Shown: positions 1-14,077 of the stretch, in pieces
Numbering within the stretch: the first letter of the stretch is position 1
How the letters are laid out: each line of letters opens with the position of its first letter
From: Entonaema liquescens
Lineage: Eukaryota > Ascomycota > Sordariomycetes > Xylariales > Xylariaceae
Assembly (NCBI GenBank): GCA_902805475.1
Contig: CADCSX010000005.1
Coordinates: 2,429,501-2,493,500, forward strand
Direction of reading: 5' to 3'
DNA: 64,000 nt
Program-made: the position numbers and the translations under genes
The notes under the pieces: model-generated
Told to the model about the DNA's origin: nothing
The model's database searches: none
Seen by the model: the letters and a program-made list of their open reading frames with translations, nothing else

Positions 1-866
1 AACACTTTCTTCTCGAATCGCTATAATGTAATTGGTGTTGTTCAAGGCGCAACGAACTTTGAGTAAGCTATCGGATTTCCGTAAAGGGTTCGGCATGAAG
101 TTATAGCAATAGACTATCAATTGGCCTTCACTTGACTGACAGTCCAGCACGGACAATTTTGCTTGTGTTACATTGACCAAATACGCTCGCGACAACTTTC
201 TCGGAAAACAGAGACTCAACCCCACCCGGACATACAATAGGTCGAGATCTTAACCTAGACTATTGGCTGTTCAGGCTTCCCATGGCGAGGTATGCGGCTA
301 ATTAACTTACTAGGGTCGTTAAGCTTGCGGTCTTGATATGACCGGATGTGTGTTCTAGACTCTTCGGTGCAAACTTGCGCCTCGTCGTACGAGAACGTTA
401 CTACCTACCCAGAAGTGACGGGTACGGACACGGCATTTTGTCCAAGTTTAATGACCTTGTTCTCAGAAATTCTTCAAGTCCTATTTTAAATGAAACAGGC
501 AGAGGGAGGCATAAAATGTAAATTTCTGAGCTTTGCTTCTTATGATATTCTATTCCAAGGTTCCGTCTTAGACTTCTCTCTTTCGTGAACTTCGAAGTAC
601 CTAAGTTATCTTAAATAAGACATTATCTAAATTAGTTTTTCGAAAGAGAGCTTTGTATATAGGAAAAGATCTCGCTTCTGGTAGGGACTATTCCTGTAGC
701 GTTATGCAACATGACTTAGGTTCGTTAATAATTCACATATTTCCCCAGATAAGGTGATGATTAAGTAACTTTTGGCCCTGCTGGGTTTCGAAAAGCCCAA
801 CACGGGATTGTGGTAACCATGCGCTCCATGAGCTAAATAAGAGAAGAGAACTACTATTGGTTCAAG

Positions 867-904
867 GCCCCTTCAAGAATTACATGTAATTCTCTCCTAG
901 GGGC
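867..904. repeat. Inverted repeat with an 18-base perfect palindrome
   Basis: Positions 876-893 read the same on both strands (AGAATTACA/TGTAATTCT). The palindrome is flanked by a second complementary pair, GCCCC at 867-871 and GGGGC at 900-904. It can form a cruciform or hairpin. No gene is adjacent and its role is unknown. Confidence 0.7.
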
Positions 905-2922
905 GGTCTTTTTCGCCAGCCAGGACATTTTCCATTATACCTAGATGAGATACCTAGGTATGTAACGAATGTATATCTTGTTAAGTCTCATCCAAATGTT
1001 ACTTCTATAGATTCTAGATTAACAAAACTGCAGATTGAAGGTATGTCGTTTCGCTACTGCTTGTGTGGTGAAATGATACAACATATCATAACTCGGCTAG
1101 GAAGTGGTTGCAGACGCTTCGGTTGGATAGTATGGTTACATTATACTTGTAACATGACGCCCTGTATTCGAACGTTACTGATCCTTGGGATGCTAGGTAA
1201 TGCATTGTGGTATTTAGAATAGCCTCTAAAGATTGGAATGGGCAAAGAATTCGCAAGCAAGTTCCCCATTACATAGAAACGTCTCACAGACAGTTGTCTT
1301 TGCATGGCTGTCCTTCCTTTCGAAACACTTCGCCAAAGTTCGTAACGGTTGGTAAGCAACATACAAAATCTCCCGACTCACTTCATCCTCTACCCAAACA
1401 ATTAAAATAACATGCCTCAGGGCTGCATGCGAGCAGCTGTTCCTCGTTCTAGATCATGGCTGTCGTTCCTCATTATTCTTATAGCGTTGTACAAAGACTC
1501 CCTAATGTATAACTAGAGATGTGCAATATGTTGCGCGTAACTTGGACCAGCTTCCTCACGGCAGCGTACCTTTTACCGTGCTCGTTGCGAGGGGGCCCAT
1601 ATACTTCCATCCACGAAGCGCAATCCACTTCTAATGCATTCTTCGCAAAGTTGTCCCGACTGAAGCCATGAATCTCGAAGTTTCTTAACTCCGAGACATA
1701 TGTGATTCGGGTCGTTACGCGCAAAGTGGCAGTATGATTTCAACCGAAAGACAGAATGTTGGCACTCGAATAGGAATTCATCGTAGTCGCACATGTCTGC
1801 AATCTATAAATTGGTTCTAAAGGGTTAATGGACGTGGCGTTGTTAGCTACATATGCTAACAGAAATCTCTTAAAATAGCATATACTCACCTCCGCCGGTC
1901 CAGACGTGGATAAATAGTGGTAAAGCTACCTAATGTAAAATCAGATAAGAAATCCTACAGACGAAGCGGTCCACTCATACCTTAGTCCCTAGGGTTTGAA
2001 GTAATATCGAGTATGGTAATAGTTTCGAGCGAGCGAGAAAAGATAGTTAATTTCATAGCCTTAGCTGACGAGACGGCAGTCGTCCTTTATAGGGGTCATG
2101 TTTGCTCCCTTCCAAAAGATATCCAACCGTTTTAGTAACCTAGGGACGAGGGGCAAACACATTATGGTAGCCTCTGAGGAGCTCCCTTCTAATTGCGACG
2201 GCGAGATCTGAGCTGCCCGAATTTCACGCAGCTTGCCTCCACAGGAGGAAACTCGCATTAGTCATATAGGTTGTCCACATAGGCTTTATTGTTATTTCTT
2301 ATCGAGTACCAGCAACTCTGATCTGTCACATTTCTCTTTTGCTCTACGATCGACACGTCAAAGCAAGATCCTGTGATACTGTTTGCGTCTAGAAAAAGGC
2401 AGGTTGGCTTTTATGTCATGACTAGAACCTCGTAGTCGCTCCTGCTTATGTACTGGGAGATTGCCGGTAGAAGCTAATATTAAATCTTTACGGGAGTTTA
2501 GTTGTTAGAACTAGAAGTTGAGGCTGACGTAAATTTCTATCAGAAATTCCAAGATTGTAAAAAACTACCTACTAGATAGACTATGGGGGCATCCATATCC
2601 GTCGACCTCAGGATCTAGGCTCGAGATGTATGTTGCCGTCGATTATGACAATATCCGGAGACCCTACAACCTGGCAAACGGCTAGTGGCTGCGAGGTAGC
2701 CGGGTGGATTGCTCGGGATCCTTGATGTTGCACTACGAATCAAGCCTCGAGGCTTCTTTTAGACGGCACCTTCATGGGTACATGACGCTAATATTGACCC
2801 TTACGGCGCGGCCCGACGTTAGACTGTAGCAAACAAACCACCAGCTCTTGGCATCAAATCTGGGGCTTGTGGGAACGAGTATCCTAAAGTCCATTTACAC
2901 GTACACTTAAGTACGGCAGCGG

Positions 2923-2954
2923 ATCGCTACCGAGATTATGATCTCGGAAGCGAT
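2923..2954. repeat. 32-base hairpin
   Basis: The left arm is ATCGCT-A-CCGAGAT and the right arm ATCTCGG-A-AGCGAT, with a four-base loop TATG at 2937-2940. Thirteen pairs form with a single A-A mismatch. It lies in a gene-free stretch, with no T-run after it and no flanking gene to terminate. Function unknown. Confidence 0.7.
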
Positions 2955-4624
2955 GACATCCAACACCAATTAGCCCTGCCGGGGAACTACGGAATCAAGT
3001 GAACTTATGTATGATCAAAGATGAATCGGATAATTGACAAGCTTGTTGCACAAGACTGGCTCCTAGCCGTTACTGCAACGATCCGGTATTCTTTTATACG
3101 TGCGTATTGTGAATTGTAAAGACAGGTAGTTAGACGCATTCTATTTCTATTATGAAGGATAACTAGGTAGTTGTCTAATATATTTGAACGAAACATATAT
3201 GATCAATAGGTATAGTAGGTGGGTAAGCTTGGAACTACTTAGGTGAGTACTCGTAAAGAAAGATATTTACCTTGAATGCTTAGGTAAGTTACACAAAATC
3301 TAATAGCTTTATTGGATCCAGTAAGTTGTAAGTAACATCCTGGGAGAGTTTCGTTTACCTACCTTATCGATGTGGTGATGAAATTAGCGTAGGGGATAAA
3401 GAGTACCTTAGGTTAGGTACCGAACATAAGTACTTACCTAAGTACCTACGCATTAGCCATTAACCTAGCCATTTGGCCATTAGCCACAGTGTTCGAAGGC
3501 GGTTGATCCATACGTGCCACACCACGCATCATCTCACCTGTTATCAGTACCCGTGTGTACACCGAAAATTACGTACATGTAGCCCTGGGAGGTTTTTAGG
3601 CAGGCAGGCAGGACAAGGTCGTGGCTGTACACTGATAGGTAAATACTTGCGTAACAGACGGAATTAAGTGGATATATTAGTACTATACTACCTTAGATAC
3701 TGCAAACCGTGTAATACGCTGGTGTGTCTAGTGATCTAGGTAGTGATCTAGTCATGTCTACAATTGCAAATAATATGCATTTGTCCGCCTCACTTTTTCT
3801 ACCTGTTCCTTTTTGGGTCAGTACCGTAGATTTCGGTCAGGACCTAACATATGGTTGCCTTGCATCTCATATTACCTACTTCGCACCACCTTCTCATTCT
3901 TCTTCAATTATTCCATTACTCCCTATTCCTCCATCAGTTATGAATTTTCTATTTTCTACCCGTCATACCTTTATCTCCCACTCATTGAGCTAAGCATCGG
4001 GCGCATCTATCGACAAAACATTTGCGCGCCCTCTCAGCGCCTTTTGTCCCTCTATCCCTTATTACGTTTGGCCCCATTTCTTCGATTACCAAATTGAATT
4101 CAATCATACTCCTAAGCGATCAAAGCCTTGAGGCGTCCAGCTTGCTAAACTTCAGTTCAGCCCGACGGCCTTGGCTTTGCTAAAATCCTGGCAACCTTAG
4201 GAATATAAATCCAGGGTCCTATCTTGCCAGGTCTTAAGTCATTCTGTTTCCTATTAGTTGGCCATTGATAGTACTCAGAGTTTCCCAGTACCACTCTTTG
4301 GTATTCGCGCGCACTGCTGAGGAGCGCGAAACTTCCGCTCAGCCGCATGCCCATATTCTTGGAGATAGGCCGCATCCATCGTGAAGATACATGGAGGACA
4401 AATTTCCTATCATCAATACTAACTAGGTCGCGATCTTACTTAAGTTAGGTAACTTAAGTCCCTTGGAAGTTATTATTTAGGCCCCAGGCGCTTTGACTCC
4501 GGATCGGTATTTGCGCCGTTACCTGGAAGGATTTGACGCTCGTGTGCTGACCTGAGCTCCGCGATCTCATTCTCTTACTGCATTTTTATTTGTATATTCT
4601 TCTTTATAGGATCTACCTTCCAGG

Positions 4625-7409
4625 ATGGCGGACCAACTAGCCCTGAATTCCACGGAATCTTCGGATACTCCAATGGAAGGACATGCCCGACCTGCTAAGA
4701 TGACGGTACTTAATTTTGGCCAGCATCAGGATCTTACTGCCTTGGAACATGTAAATATGAATATACCATTCCCCGCTGGTCGGCACCCAGCCGATTCTTA
4801 TGGACCTGGGAATCGCCTAGCCTTATGGTACCAGAGGAATGATGGCCCTTGGACACCCCCCGGATTGGCGTCTCCCCAAGGCGATATTAGGAATTCATCT
4901 ATTTTGAGCAATCTGCGAAATAATCAACTTCTCTTCTATGGCTACCGAGAAAATCCGTCTGAATGTGATACAGTCCCTCCAGGAGGCATACCTTCTGATT
5001 CTGGATATGGTGGGAGCCATGTGGCTAAGCATAGCGTTGCTAATGGCTCTGTCTGTGACGAGTCTGTTGATCGGAATCCAGAGCCACTAGGTGATTTAAA
5101 CTTTGCATCTTTCAACCACCAGGATATCGTGTCTAGAATCAATCCGGAAGCCCATTGGTCTCAATCACAACCGCCGTCGACATCCCCTCAATCAGCCATC
5201 GTGCTCCAGGTTAACTCCGACGGGGGAAAAACCTGCGAAATATGCCACAAAGCATTAAAGACAAAGTCTGAACTCAAGTAAGGCTCAGCAACTAGACTTG
5301 ATTTTATTTTATTTTATTTTAATTTTGTATTCATTATTTATGTTTCTTTCCCTCACAGAACTTCCACTGAAATTACATCACTAGGAAACACAGACAAAGG
5401 CATGACAAACCTTTCAAATGTATTGTAAAGGGTTGTACCCGTCGTGAAGGCTTCAGTACGCCCAACGATCTTGATAGACACAAACGAAGCCTTCACCCGG
5501 ATGAACACGCTGCCGGTGACCGTTACCAATGCCAAATCGGCCCTTGCATGAATAAAGATAAGATTTGGCCTCGAGCTGATAACTTTCGAGCCCATGTGAA
5601 GCGTGTCCACCAAATCGAATTATCGAAAGAGGAGGATTTAGATCAGTATAAGTACAGGTATACGAATATTGACCCCAGAAAATTTGGGAGAGTCTCTAAT
5701 TAGTTCGTTAGGCCAGCAACTCCATCTAAGGATGCTACCGACGTGACTCGCAGTAGCACGGCTCCCAAGCTTGACAGGTCGGACATATTTCCCGGTGGCG
5801 ACGATAACAACACCCCTGGTAACTGGAAATTACCCCGGAGTCCAGTTATTGACTTATCTACCGACACAAACCCAGCGGATGGACCAAATGAAATTCGGAT
5901 GGAAGAAACCCCCTCAGTGATAAAGCCCAACGAGAGCTGCTTGGATGTATCTAGTAATGACACTACACAAGTAGTGCCATTGGAGAGTGAGGATACTCCA
6001 TTTGATACCCAAACGGAAGTACCTAGGCTACCTTCTCCCCAGCCTAGTCCTTCTCTCGGCGAATTAGAGTCTACGAAGGTACAGTTGAGAGAAGATGAGC
6101 CCAGCCTCCATTCTGAAATCACGGGTCCCGAATTGACTATTGATGCGGGATCTCCAAACCAGCCGCAGACAGATAGGCTAGGTGAAACTCGGGATCGTCC
6201 CAGCGAACTATCCCTTAGGAGCCTTGAGTCTGACATACAATCAGAAAGGCTAACAAACGAAAGCGAGAAAGGTGATGTTTCTACTGAAACCAAGGACCAT
6301 GAACTACCGGTCCATGATTTCAATAACCCTGAATATGTATCGAAGTTACTTGAGCAGCTTCTAAACAGAGGCATACTTCAAAAACATGGATACAAGAAGG
6401 AAGACCCCCAGGAAATAGAGACGGCCAAGCAGGAGGTGACTGGTGATATTACCCCCCAACAAGCTCACGTTTGCTCTCAATGTCCGAAGCAATTCAATCG
6501 ACGATGTGAATTAAAGTAAGGAATATACTTGTTGTTGAGCGTTTGCCTCATCTCCCTTCCTTCTAGACTTCGTATAAATTGAAACTTACCATATTATAGA
6601 AAGCACGAAAAGCGGCACCTGAAACCGTATGGATGTACGTTCCTGGGCTGCAATAAAAAATTTGGCAGCAAGAATGACTGGAAACGTCACGAAAATAGTC
6701 AGCATATTATGCTGGAGCAATGGATCTGTGATGAAAAGCAAGCAGACAAGCCTACCGAACTCTGTGGCAGGAATTTTCCCCGGCGGGAATTATTCAAACA
6801 CCATCTTATTACCTTACACCGTATAGAGGAACAGGAATTTGTGGAGGGCAAGCTCGAGACATGCCGGGTTGGTCGAAATCTCGAGACCCATTTCTGGTGT
6901 GGATTCTGCCAGGAGGTGCTTAAAATCACAAAAGAGGGCATAGAAGCTTGGGCTGAACGGTTTAACCATATCGATGATCATTTCCAGGGCCGTAATAACC
7001 GATCAAAAGAGACATTGGAGACTGGAAAAGTAAAGGTAGGCAGTTATCCTTTTTGCTGGGGAACTACTAAACCTCGGGCTAACGATTCAAAAGATCCTAG
7101 CATCACATCTTCAGGGCCAGGTCCTTCGTCCAACAACCCCAATATGCATAACAGCAACGAAGCCGGGAAGCCGCCCGTTCGAGTAACAAACCAAAAGAGA
7201 AAAAGAGGTTATGAATTGGCTCCAGTCGCTTCCAAGCGTGCCGAGATAGTAGATATAGTGTGTGTATGTGACACTTCCCTTCCTTTCACCTATAACTAGT
7301 GATCTAATACAATTTGCAGTGTGAATGCGGTGATCTCATGCCTGTATCAAACAGGCAATGTATTAATACCGATTGTCAACACAAGATTTGTGAAAATTGC
7401 GATTCATGA
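4625..7409 (+). CDS. C2H2 zinc-finger transcription factor (five exons)
   Basis: Probable nuclear DNA-binding regulator of 825 residues. I join exons 4625-5277, 5385-5657, 5712-6515, 6600-7257 and 7320-7409; every junction has GT-AG ends and keeps frame. A classic finger spans the first junction (CEIC at about residue 203, then KKHRQRH). After a long acidic Ser/Thr/Pro-rich linker (about 310-555) comes a second finger split by intron 3 (CSQC ... KKHEKRH), followed by the block GCNKKFGSKNDWKRHENSQH and a WIC-containing Cys/His segment. The last exon encodes a Cys-rich tail (CECGD ... CENCDS). The ATG at 4625 is the first in frame and follows a pyrimidine-rich leader. The C-terminal half resembles the C2H2 gene at 14078. 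Target genes are unknown. Fungal C2H2 family assignment is firm; exact orthology is not. Confidence 0.85.
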
Positions 7410-10400
7410 CGCAGCCCTGGCACCCACTTGTCTGGTATGGCGTTGTAACACGGTCGTCTAGCTATGAAATGCTGTGTGGATAAATTGACGATTTTTACGT
7501 GTTTTTTGTGTTTGGACAAGGAGTTAGAGTGGACGTTACAAATACCCTTAGAATCGTTTGCATATTTATTCATAATATACCTATACACATAGATGGCCTA
7601 AAGCAAAAGGCGACCTCCTGAATCCAATGTTTACGTACAGCGTTGAGTTTGAATGCGATACTACCTGCTGTATGTGTGTATCTTGCTCTACCTCCCGATG
7701 GCCTCTTATTGCCAGGTTTGCCTAAAACGCATAGGCATATTAAGTTAGATACTTATCGTCTATCCTAAAGGGCTAGCCTTCATAGATACTAACATAAGTA
7801 CTACTTAAGAAGCAACGGTGAAATAGATTTACTTAAAGGACAGAACGCCTATGGTATGTCCCCGCCATAGGGTTATTCAACGGACCCCTGGGGCTACTTT
7901 GCTGAGATCCTGATGCATAAGTATTTAATGCCGCGCTTGGAGCTATCGTAGTTGCCTAGGAGTACGATCTCAGGGTACTTTATGGCATTAAAACGCGGTT
8001 GAATAATTGAGATACTTTGAGAGGACTCACCTATTCAAGAATAGGAAGAGCTTGTTCTATATCATGCACGGCCTACAACCTAAAATTACCTATATAGAGA
8101 GGTTACTATAATGGTAGCCGTCACCGTAATGATAAGATTCTAAGCAACTAGGCTGGGGTGTAAAGGAACTGTTGGTCTAATCTTGTTACAAGATGAATCC
8201 AAAGGGCGTAGAAACAGCTACGTTGTTCTGCGAGAGACTCTAAGTACGAGAGCCAAGGATCATGTATTGACAGTATCCTGTCTACGACTGGGTTATGGGG
8301 GGCAGACCTATAAGGGAAAGTAGACAAAAGACATGAGTTAACCTTGCCTCATACGTATATATCCTCGCTCGAGCCCCGTGGAGCTTGGATCATGTATTCT
8401 GAATAGGCGTGTAAGACTCGTGCCAGGTATAGACAGCGCCCTAAAATGCTTTCTTCCTTGGCGTTAAAATGCCATTCCATTCCAAGGAACGACAGATAAA
8501 GAAGACAATGGACAAGAGAGAGCAGTCGAGGTAGAGCTCGTGTTTAGAGGTGACTCAGTTTGCACGATCAATACCCCTATCATCTATTAGTTAGCCGTCA
8601 GTACTAGCCTGATACTTGATAGACATGCGGGTGTCTTCAGTTGATTTTGGCGGCTGATTGAGGTCTTCGTTGTTCGAGATACTTCTAGACTGGGCTATTC
8701 TATGGATTGAGCTTCGTGCTTCGGTCGATAAAGGGGCTAAGATGTGTCGAATGGACTGTGGTACTAGGGACAATACTCCTGCAAAAGACAAGCTAGAATA
8801 ATGACGATGGAATGGTTTACGTCTATTCGGTCGTTATTTGGGTGCGTATAAGATGTATCTAAGACAATAAGTTAGGAGATAGAAGGAACGCCGCGCATAA
8901 ATAATCATCACTATCGAAGTCTACGCTACTTAAGTTACCTACCCTATAAGAAGCCTCGATGCGTCACGAGTAGGATAGGCCGAAGTGGGAGGAGTTTGCT
9001 CTCGGTAGCATGGTAGAATTACGAAGATGTCTGCTTTTTGGAATCGACATTAGACTAGGTAGTCAGCTCCGTACTTCCTTCAAGGCTTCAGCAGTCCCTA
9101 AGCTTTCCCCTAACTAGATGATCGACAATACCTAATGCCTAGAAGGTACGTATCTATTATAATATCACCGGGGTTTCTTTGACCTTAGTCTTATTACCAG
9201 AGGTCTAGATCAGTCATCGCCTAATTTAAGATTCAGGGGGTGTCATCATTTACCTAAGTCTTGCATCAGCAGAACAGCACTGATGACCTGGATGAGAAAC
9301 CAACAAATGATAAATGCAGTGTGAACGTTAAACTCACTCGTTGAAACAAATTTCAGATTTCTGCCACATTCTACCTTGCTGCCCCGTCCTCGAAGCCAAT
9401 GGTGAATGAAGATGCCTTGTCAGGCTTTGGATAGTACCTATGGAGTCGTCGTGATGCGGTAGCACTGGGCATAGTTTACCTCAAACGACTAAAATTTCTA
9501 ATACTACCCATCCTAGGAATTGTTGATTCTGTGTTGTTGCAATACTGAGAAAATTTTCGAATGCCCAAGTTATCAAATGCTGTGGAGTACCTACATCTGT
9601 CCAGGGGCATCGAAGATTTTTTTCGTGGGACAATTCGACAACCATCCGGAGAAGTTAGTCCTGACAAGGACTCGGCAGATAGCGTGTAATGTTCCCTGTT
9701 CACTATATGTAAGGTATCTACAAAAATAGTTTTAAGAGCTGGACCAGCAAGCTGGGATCTTGCGTTGGTCCTGGAGTGTTGAAGCTACGACCGATTTTTT
9801 TTTTTCGGTTGGGTTGACTCTTTGACAGAAAGTAGTGACCTGTCAGAAACAAAAAGACCTCTCTGTCCCCAAGAGAGGCGTATCGCACGTGGCCGTCTTT
9901 CCATCTATCAGGAGCAAAGCAATAAAGCTTGTTCACGTAATATTAAAAGGGGCGCTGCTCGGTTTACAACCATTACGGATACATCACTGCCGGGAGTGTA
10001 CCATGTGCCCGCTAAACCGGCAAAACTCGTACCTTTAATGAGGGTCGGGATGCCGTTATCCTGCAGCTAGATGTATGAAAAACCTGGGATTGCGGAGCAT
10101 AGTAAAGCGCCAGGGGTAATGTGCACTTTTACGTCCCAACAGAAACTAAACACTAGCCGCCGTGGTGGTTCTTGTAATGAGTGTTACGTTCACATGCTTC
10201 CCATTATCTCTGTTAGACTTGAGGCAAGGGGTAGAGTGTAAGTCTTCCAATGCTGGATTTATTTTGGTTGTATATTTCATACCCGAGATTGTGTTGGTCG
10301 GTAGAAATGCGACTCAACATTCCTTCTGACGATTTTGTTTCTCCCATTCTGGCGGCAGCTCGATAATTACCTAGATTTATTGCCCCCAATCAGACAAGCT

Positions 10401-13400
10401 ATCCGTTTATCCTCACTCAATGATAATATCTGATAGTTCTACACGTAATACATACAAATCGGTGCTATATATCCTAACAGGGGAATAAGCGTAGGGCAGG
10501 ACCAGCCATCGGCGATGTATCCGGGCTATTATGAACGTGTAACATATAGTCCGCGCGCTTAAGGTAGAAGGAATTACCAACATGATATTTCTTGATCTAA
10601 TGTGCCAAAGTAGACGTCGACTCCTGAGACATCTCGCGTACGCACGATAGAGGCTCAGCTCTTTAGGTTCTTAGTACCGTCCCGTTGTAGATGTAATGTT
10701 CTAGAAACTAAGGATATAACTGGACAGGACAATATCAGGTTACCCAGTCATTCAACTTTCCGACCACCCTTTTGAACTATATACTATGTAGTCCCGTTGG
10801 CCGGTCTGGGCTGGCAGTGCCCGAAACATAAAGAAAAAGGTCTCCATGAGTACGGATCCATCCATGTTTCGTGGGCGCTAGAATCCTTCCGAGTGACAGG
10901 TCCTTGTCTGTTCATCGCGCCGTGACCCGTGAATTCAAGGGCAACCATCTATCTTTGACCATACAGAAACCACACAACATACGTGAGTTCGGAATGTTGG
11001 TAGTCCTAGTTAGTCCTTGGGTCATTGTTGGGGCCCTACACGTGTACATGGGTTATCAATCATGCTATCCATCATCGACGGGCATGGACCATGGACCATG
11101 GACCATCAACCATCAATCATTAATCATGCGGCTCTCTTCGGTAAGTATGGTTAGATTACCATTGTGGTGTCCGGTAGAAGAATCAATTGGGCGCCTAGAA
11201 ATCAACAGGGCCCATGTGTCCGATAATGAGATGGGGGTTACGTTATGACACCATCTATCATCTACCATCTTACTTGCAGGCTTCCCCGGCACTTGCATCA
11301 AGAGTAAAAAAAAAATAAAAAATAAAAAAAATAAAAAAATAAAGAGGAAAGGAAATAGATAAAAAAGAGTAATTAAGATATCTCGAAAGTAAGGCACCAC
11401 GCCAATGTCAGCTATCCGCGGCCGCCTTGTTGGAGTAAGTAGTTTTATGTATACATCCTTATAGTTAATGTATTTATCTACTCCAATTTACCAGCTTAAT
11501 TCTATACTCCGAGAAGGTATACTAACATGTAGTTATACATATGTACACTAGCAAGGTGACAGTAGGACATAGGACATATAAAAAAAAAGTACACAGTGTA
11601 AGTTTAAGCCGGCCTGGTTGCCTTATTTCGATGGAGCCGCTAGAAGTCCCGTCTCCTTCAGGCCTAAAACCTTTTCAGCCCCCAACTTTTGGGCCCATTC
11701 GGTGACGCACATACCACCTAGCGTCCCCGACATTTTTAGGCCTTGTTGGTTACCGTAGGAGGGGGTCCCGGTACCGACTTGTTCCTAATTTGTTCCCAAT
11801 TCGCCGTCATATCTCACATACCTGAAGTGTCCCATAATATTCACATTTTTCACATCCTTACAGTAATGTTCTCTCTTATATCACCTTAAGTCTAAAGTTC
11901 ATGTAGTATTTGTCATTTGTGCCCCATGCGCACGTCAAACTAAACGACGTTTACATTAGAAGCAAGACGCGAGTCGCAAGATGCAACACGCAAGACAACC
12001 GTAATTTGCCAGCAGACAAGATGATTGTCCTTTTCCGTCGCCCTACTATTAATAACAGCTCCAATAGATAGCGGCTTCGTATGACATGTTATCGTTGGCT
12101 ACCTATGCTAGGTACCTACCTGGACACTTAACCTGGATACTAAACCTGGGCACTAAGATATGAGTCGAGGTGGTGATCGTCAGCTGGCTGCGTATGTCTC
12201 GCGCAACCCACAGCTCTCATTGGTAACCCTGCCCATGGTAGATGGTATAGCCGCCGGCGCTTGGTTTCACAGGTCCAGCTTCTTCTTTGTTGGTCCCAAT
12301 CTGGAAGGCCTTACCTAGGGCTTCATGTAGACCTTGACGGAAGAAGGAGGTGTGGGGCTGAGAATCTTGACGGCGGCCGTTCTTTTGAATTACGTGCTCG
12401 AGTTTTGAGTAAGTATTTGGGTAAGTATTTAGGTAAGTATTGCTATCGCAAGGATTCATCATAGCGTACTTGGATCCAGGCTCAATCAAACCCTAGATCC
12501 CTTGTCCTAATTCTCGCATAGTATGGAAAATATCTGCTTAAGGTATCTATCTGGGTAGATGAAGATGGCGGTCAACCGATAGCTGGTAACCGTGGTATTT
12601 TAATACCCAAATTCAAAGGACTCGGGATGCGATCTACCAAGTTTCCCCTCCCTACGACGCTATTTGTCCGCTTCCTTTGAATGGTCTGGATCCGAACCAA
12701 CCCAAATCAACCCCCCCCCCCTGCAGTCAGCTCATCAACTGGGAAGACCGCAGTACGACAACGGTAGCCGGGCGAACACACTTAGTAGTCACGAACCAAT
12801 GCGAGGAACTGACAGCTGTGAAGAAAAAAAAGCAAAAAAACTCCAAGGGTGCTACTGGCCATCCACGAAACACCAAAGTCGCCAATACAGTTAGTAGGCA
12901 TTTAATAGGAAATCTATTATGCGGACACGACTTCATTGTACAGGCGAATCATCTACGGGACGATAGGGGATTCCGCCTTGGTTATCCGTCACTCGTTATG
13001 CCTCGGCGGACGCCTTATCACAATTCTCTCAAGCCTCCACAACTTTCTCTCTGCGTCCGACTCGAATCACGTTTCGGGGATGTTTGTACACATAACTAAC
13101 ATAGACGCATAACTTATTCAATTGGCATACTTGGGAATGCGGCTCAAAGAAGATCTCGTAGTTGATTATCGGTCGTTTCTATGCATTTAAATCGGACCAC
13201 ATCGAATCGATATCACAAGCCTTCTAGAGGCATTGTCGGTGTTACGCGAGCCATGAATTAAAGCCATGGGTCTCATTAACCGATAGCTCTGCGAACTCTT
13301 ACCATGTTACGGATCCGTACATATGTACTACACATGGATGGTTCGCGGACCATTGTACTCCTTACTCCCCATCCCAAACCCCGCGAGCTTTTCTAACGGC

Positions 13401-14077
13401 CCCAGATCAACTTGGTCCGCGAAGACTGGCTGAAAACGAGACCAGGGTACATGCATATAGTGTACATCTCGCTGACACACGGTAGACGCTGCAGGGGACT
13501 GCCAAGCAACGATAAATGACCGCAATGACCTTCAGCCACCATCCCCCTGTCAGATAGGTATATACGTATATCATCAGTACGTATCGTTGCGGCTCCGCGT
13601 GGAGTCGTCTCCTTCAGATTTCGAGGGTTTGTAGGATGCCCAAGAGGTCCAAGAGGTCCAAGACATGTGCAACCCAGAACACCCGGCAACATATTAGTAG
13701 GTAAGGTTGGATCATCCTCCATGGCATATTTCATTTCTTCGGAAGCAAGTTGCTTCACACTTCCTGCTTCGCCCCATTGTTGCCTACATACTATGTTCCG
13801 CAACATACGGGACTTCAAGTATTCTTCTCATAAGTCTAGCCTTATTCCCCGCGGTTTCACACTGCCAGTTTGCCTCGCGGCCGCCTCTATTTTCTAATAT
13901 TAAACCACGTCGTCTTCATGGTCACTACCCGTAGGACCTTTCCATCTGAAAAGAAGGTCTAAGCTAAGACCCAACGCCGTTAAATCAGACCTCCCACTTG
14001 TTCCACTGCTCATCTCGAACACACTTCAAGGGAAGCTTGTGGCGTGTGTACACACAACTGTGACGAGCTTGACAAAG
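7410..14077. other. 6.7 kb region without a recognisable gene
   Basis: Only short frames occur, none with family motifs or convincing splice structure. Visible features are low-complexity: an accatgg/accatca tandem at about 11085-11125, an A-rich tract at 11306-11345, a 12-base repeat (gtaagtatttgg-like, nearly three copies) at 12409-12441, a run of 11 C at 12711-12721, and ccaagaggt repeats near 13639. The last 200 bases, with C/T-rich patches, probably contain the promoter of the gene at 14078. Confidence 0.55.

Larger units (their letters stand above)
1..4624. other. Gene-free region upstream of the first C2H2 gene
   Basis: No open frame here shows a recognisable family, fungal splice structure or sustained coding character; the longest ATG or near-ATG frames are under 100 codons. 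Two perfect or near-perfect inverted repeats (867-904 and 2923-2954) are listed separately. The last 750 bases become pyrimidine-rich (about 3880-4090 and 4560-4620), which suits the promoter and 5' leader of the gene starting at 4625. Nothing else was recognised. Confidence 0.6.

Noticed and set aside
11113..11400. 95-codon minus-strand frame with a Phe/Leu-rich stretch
   Set aside because: The hydrophobic run comes from an A/T low-complexity tract, not a true membrane segment.
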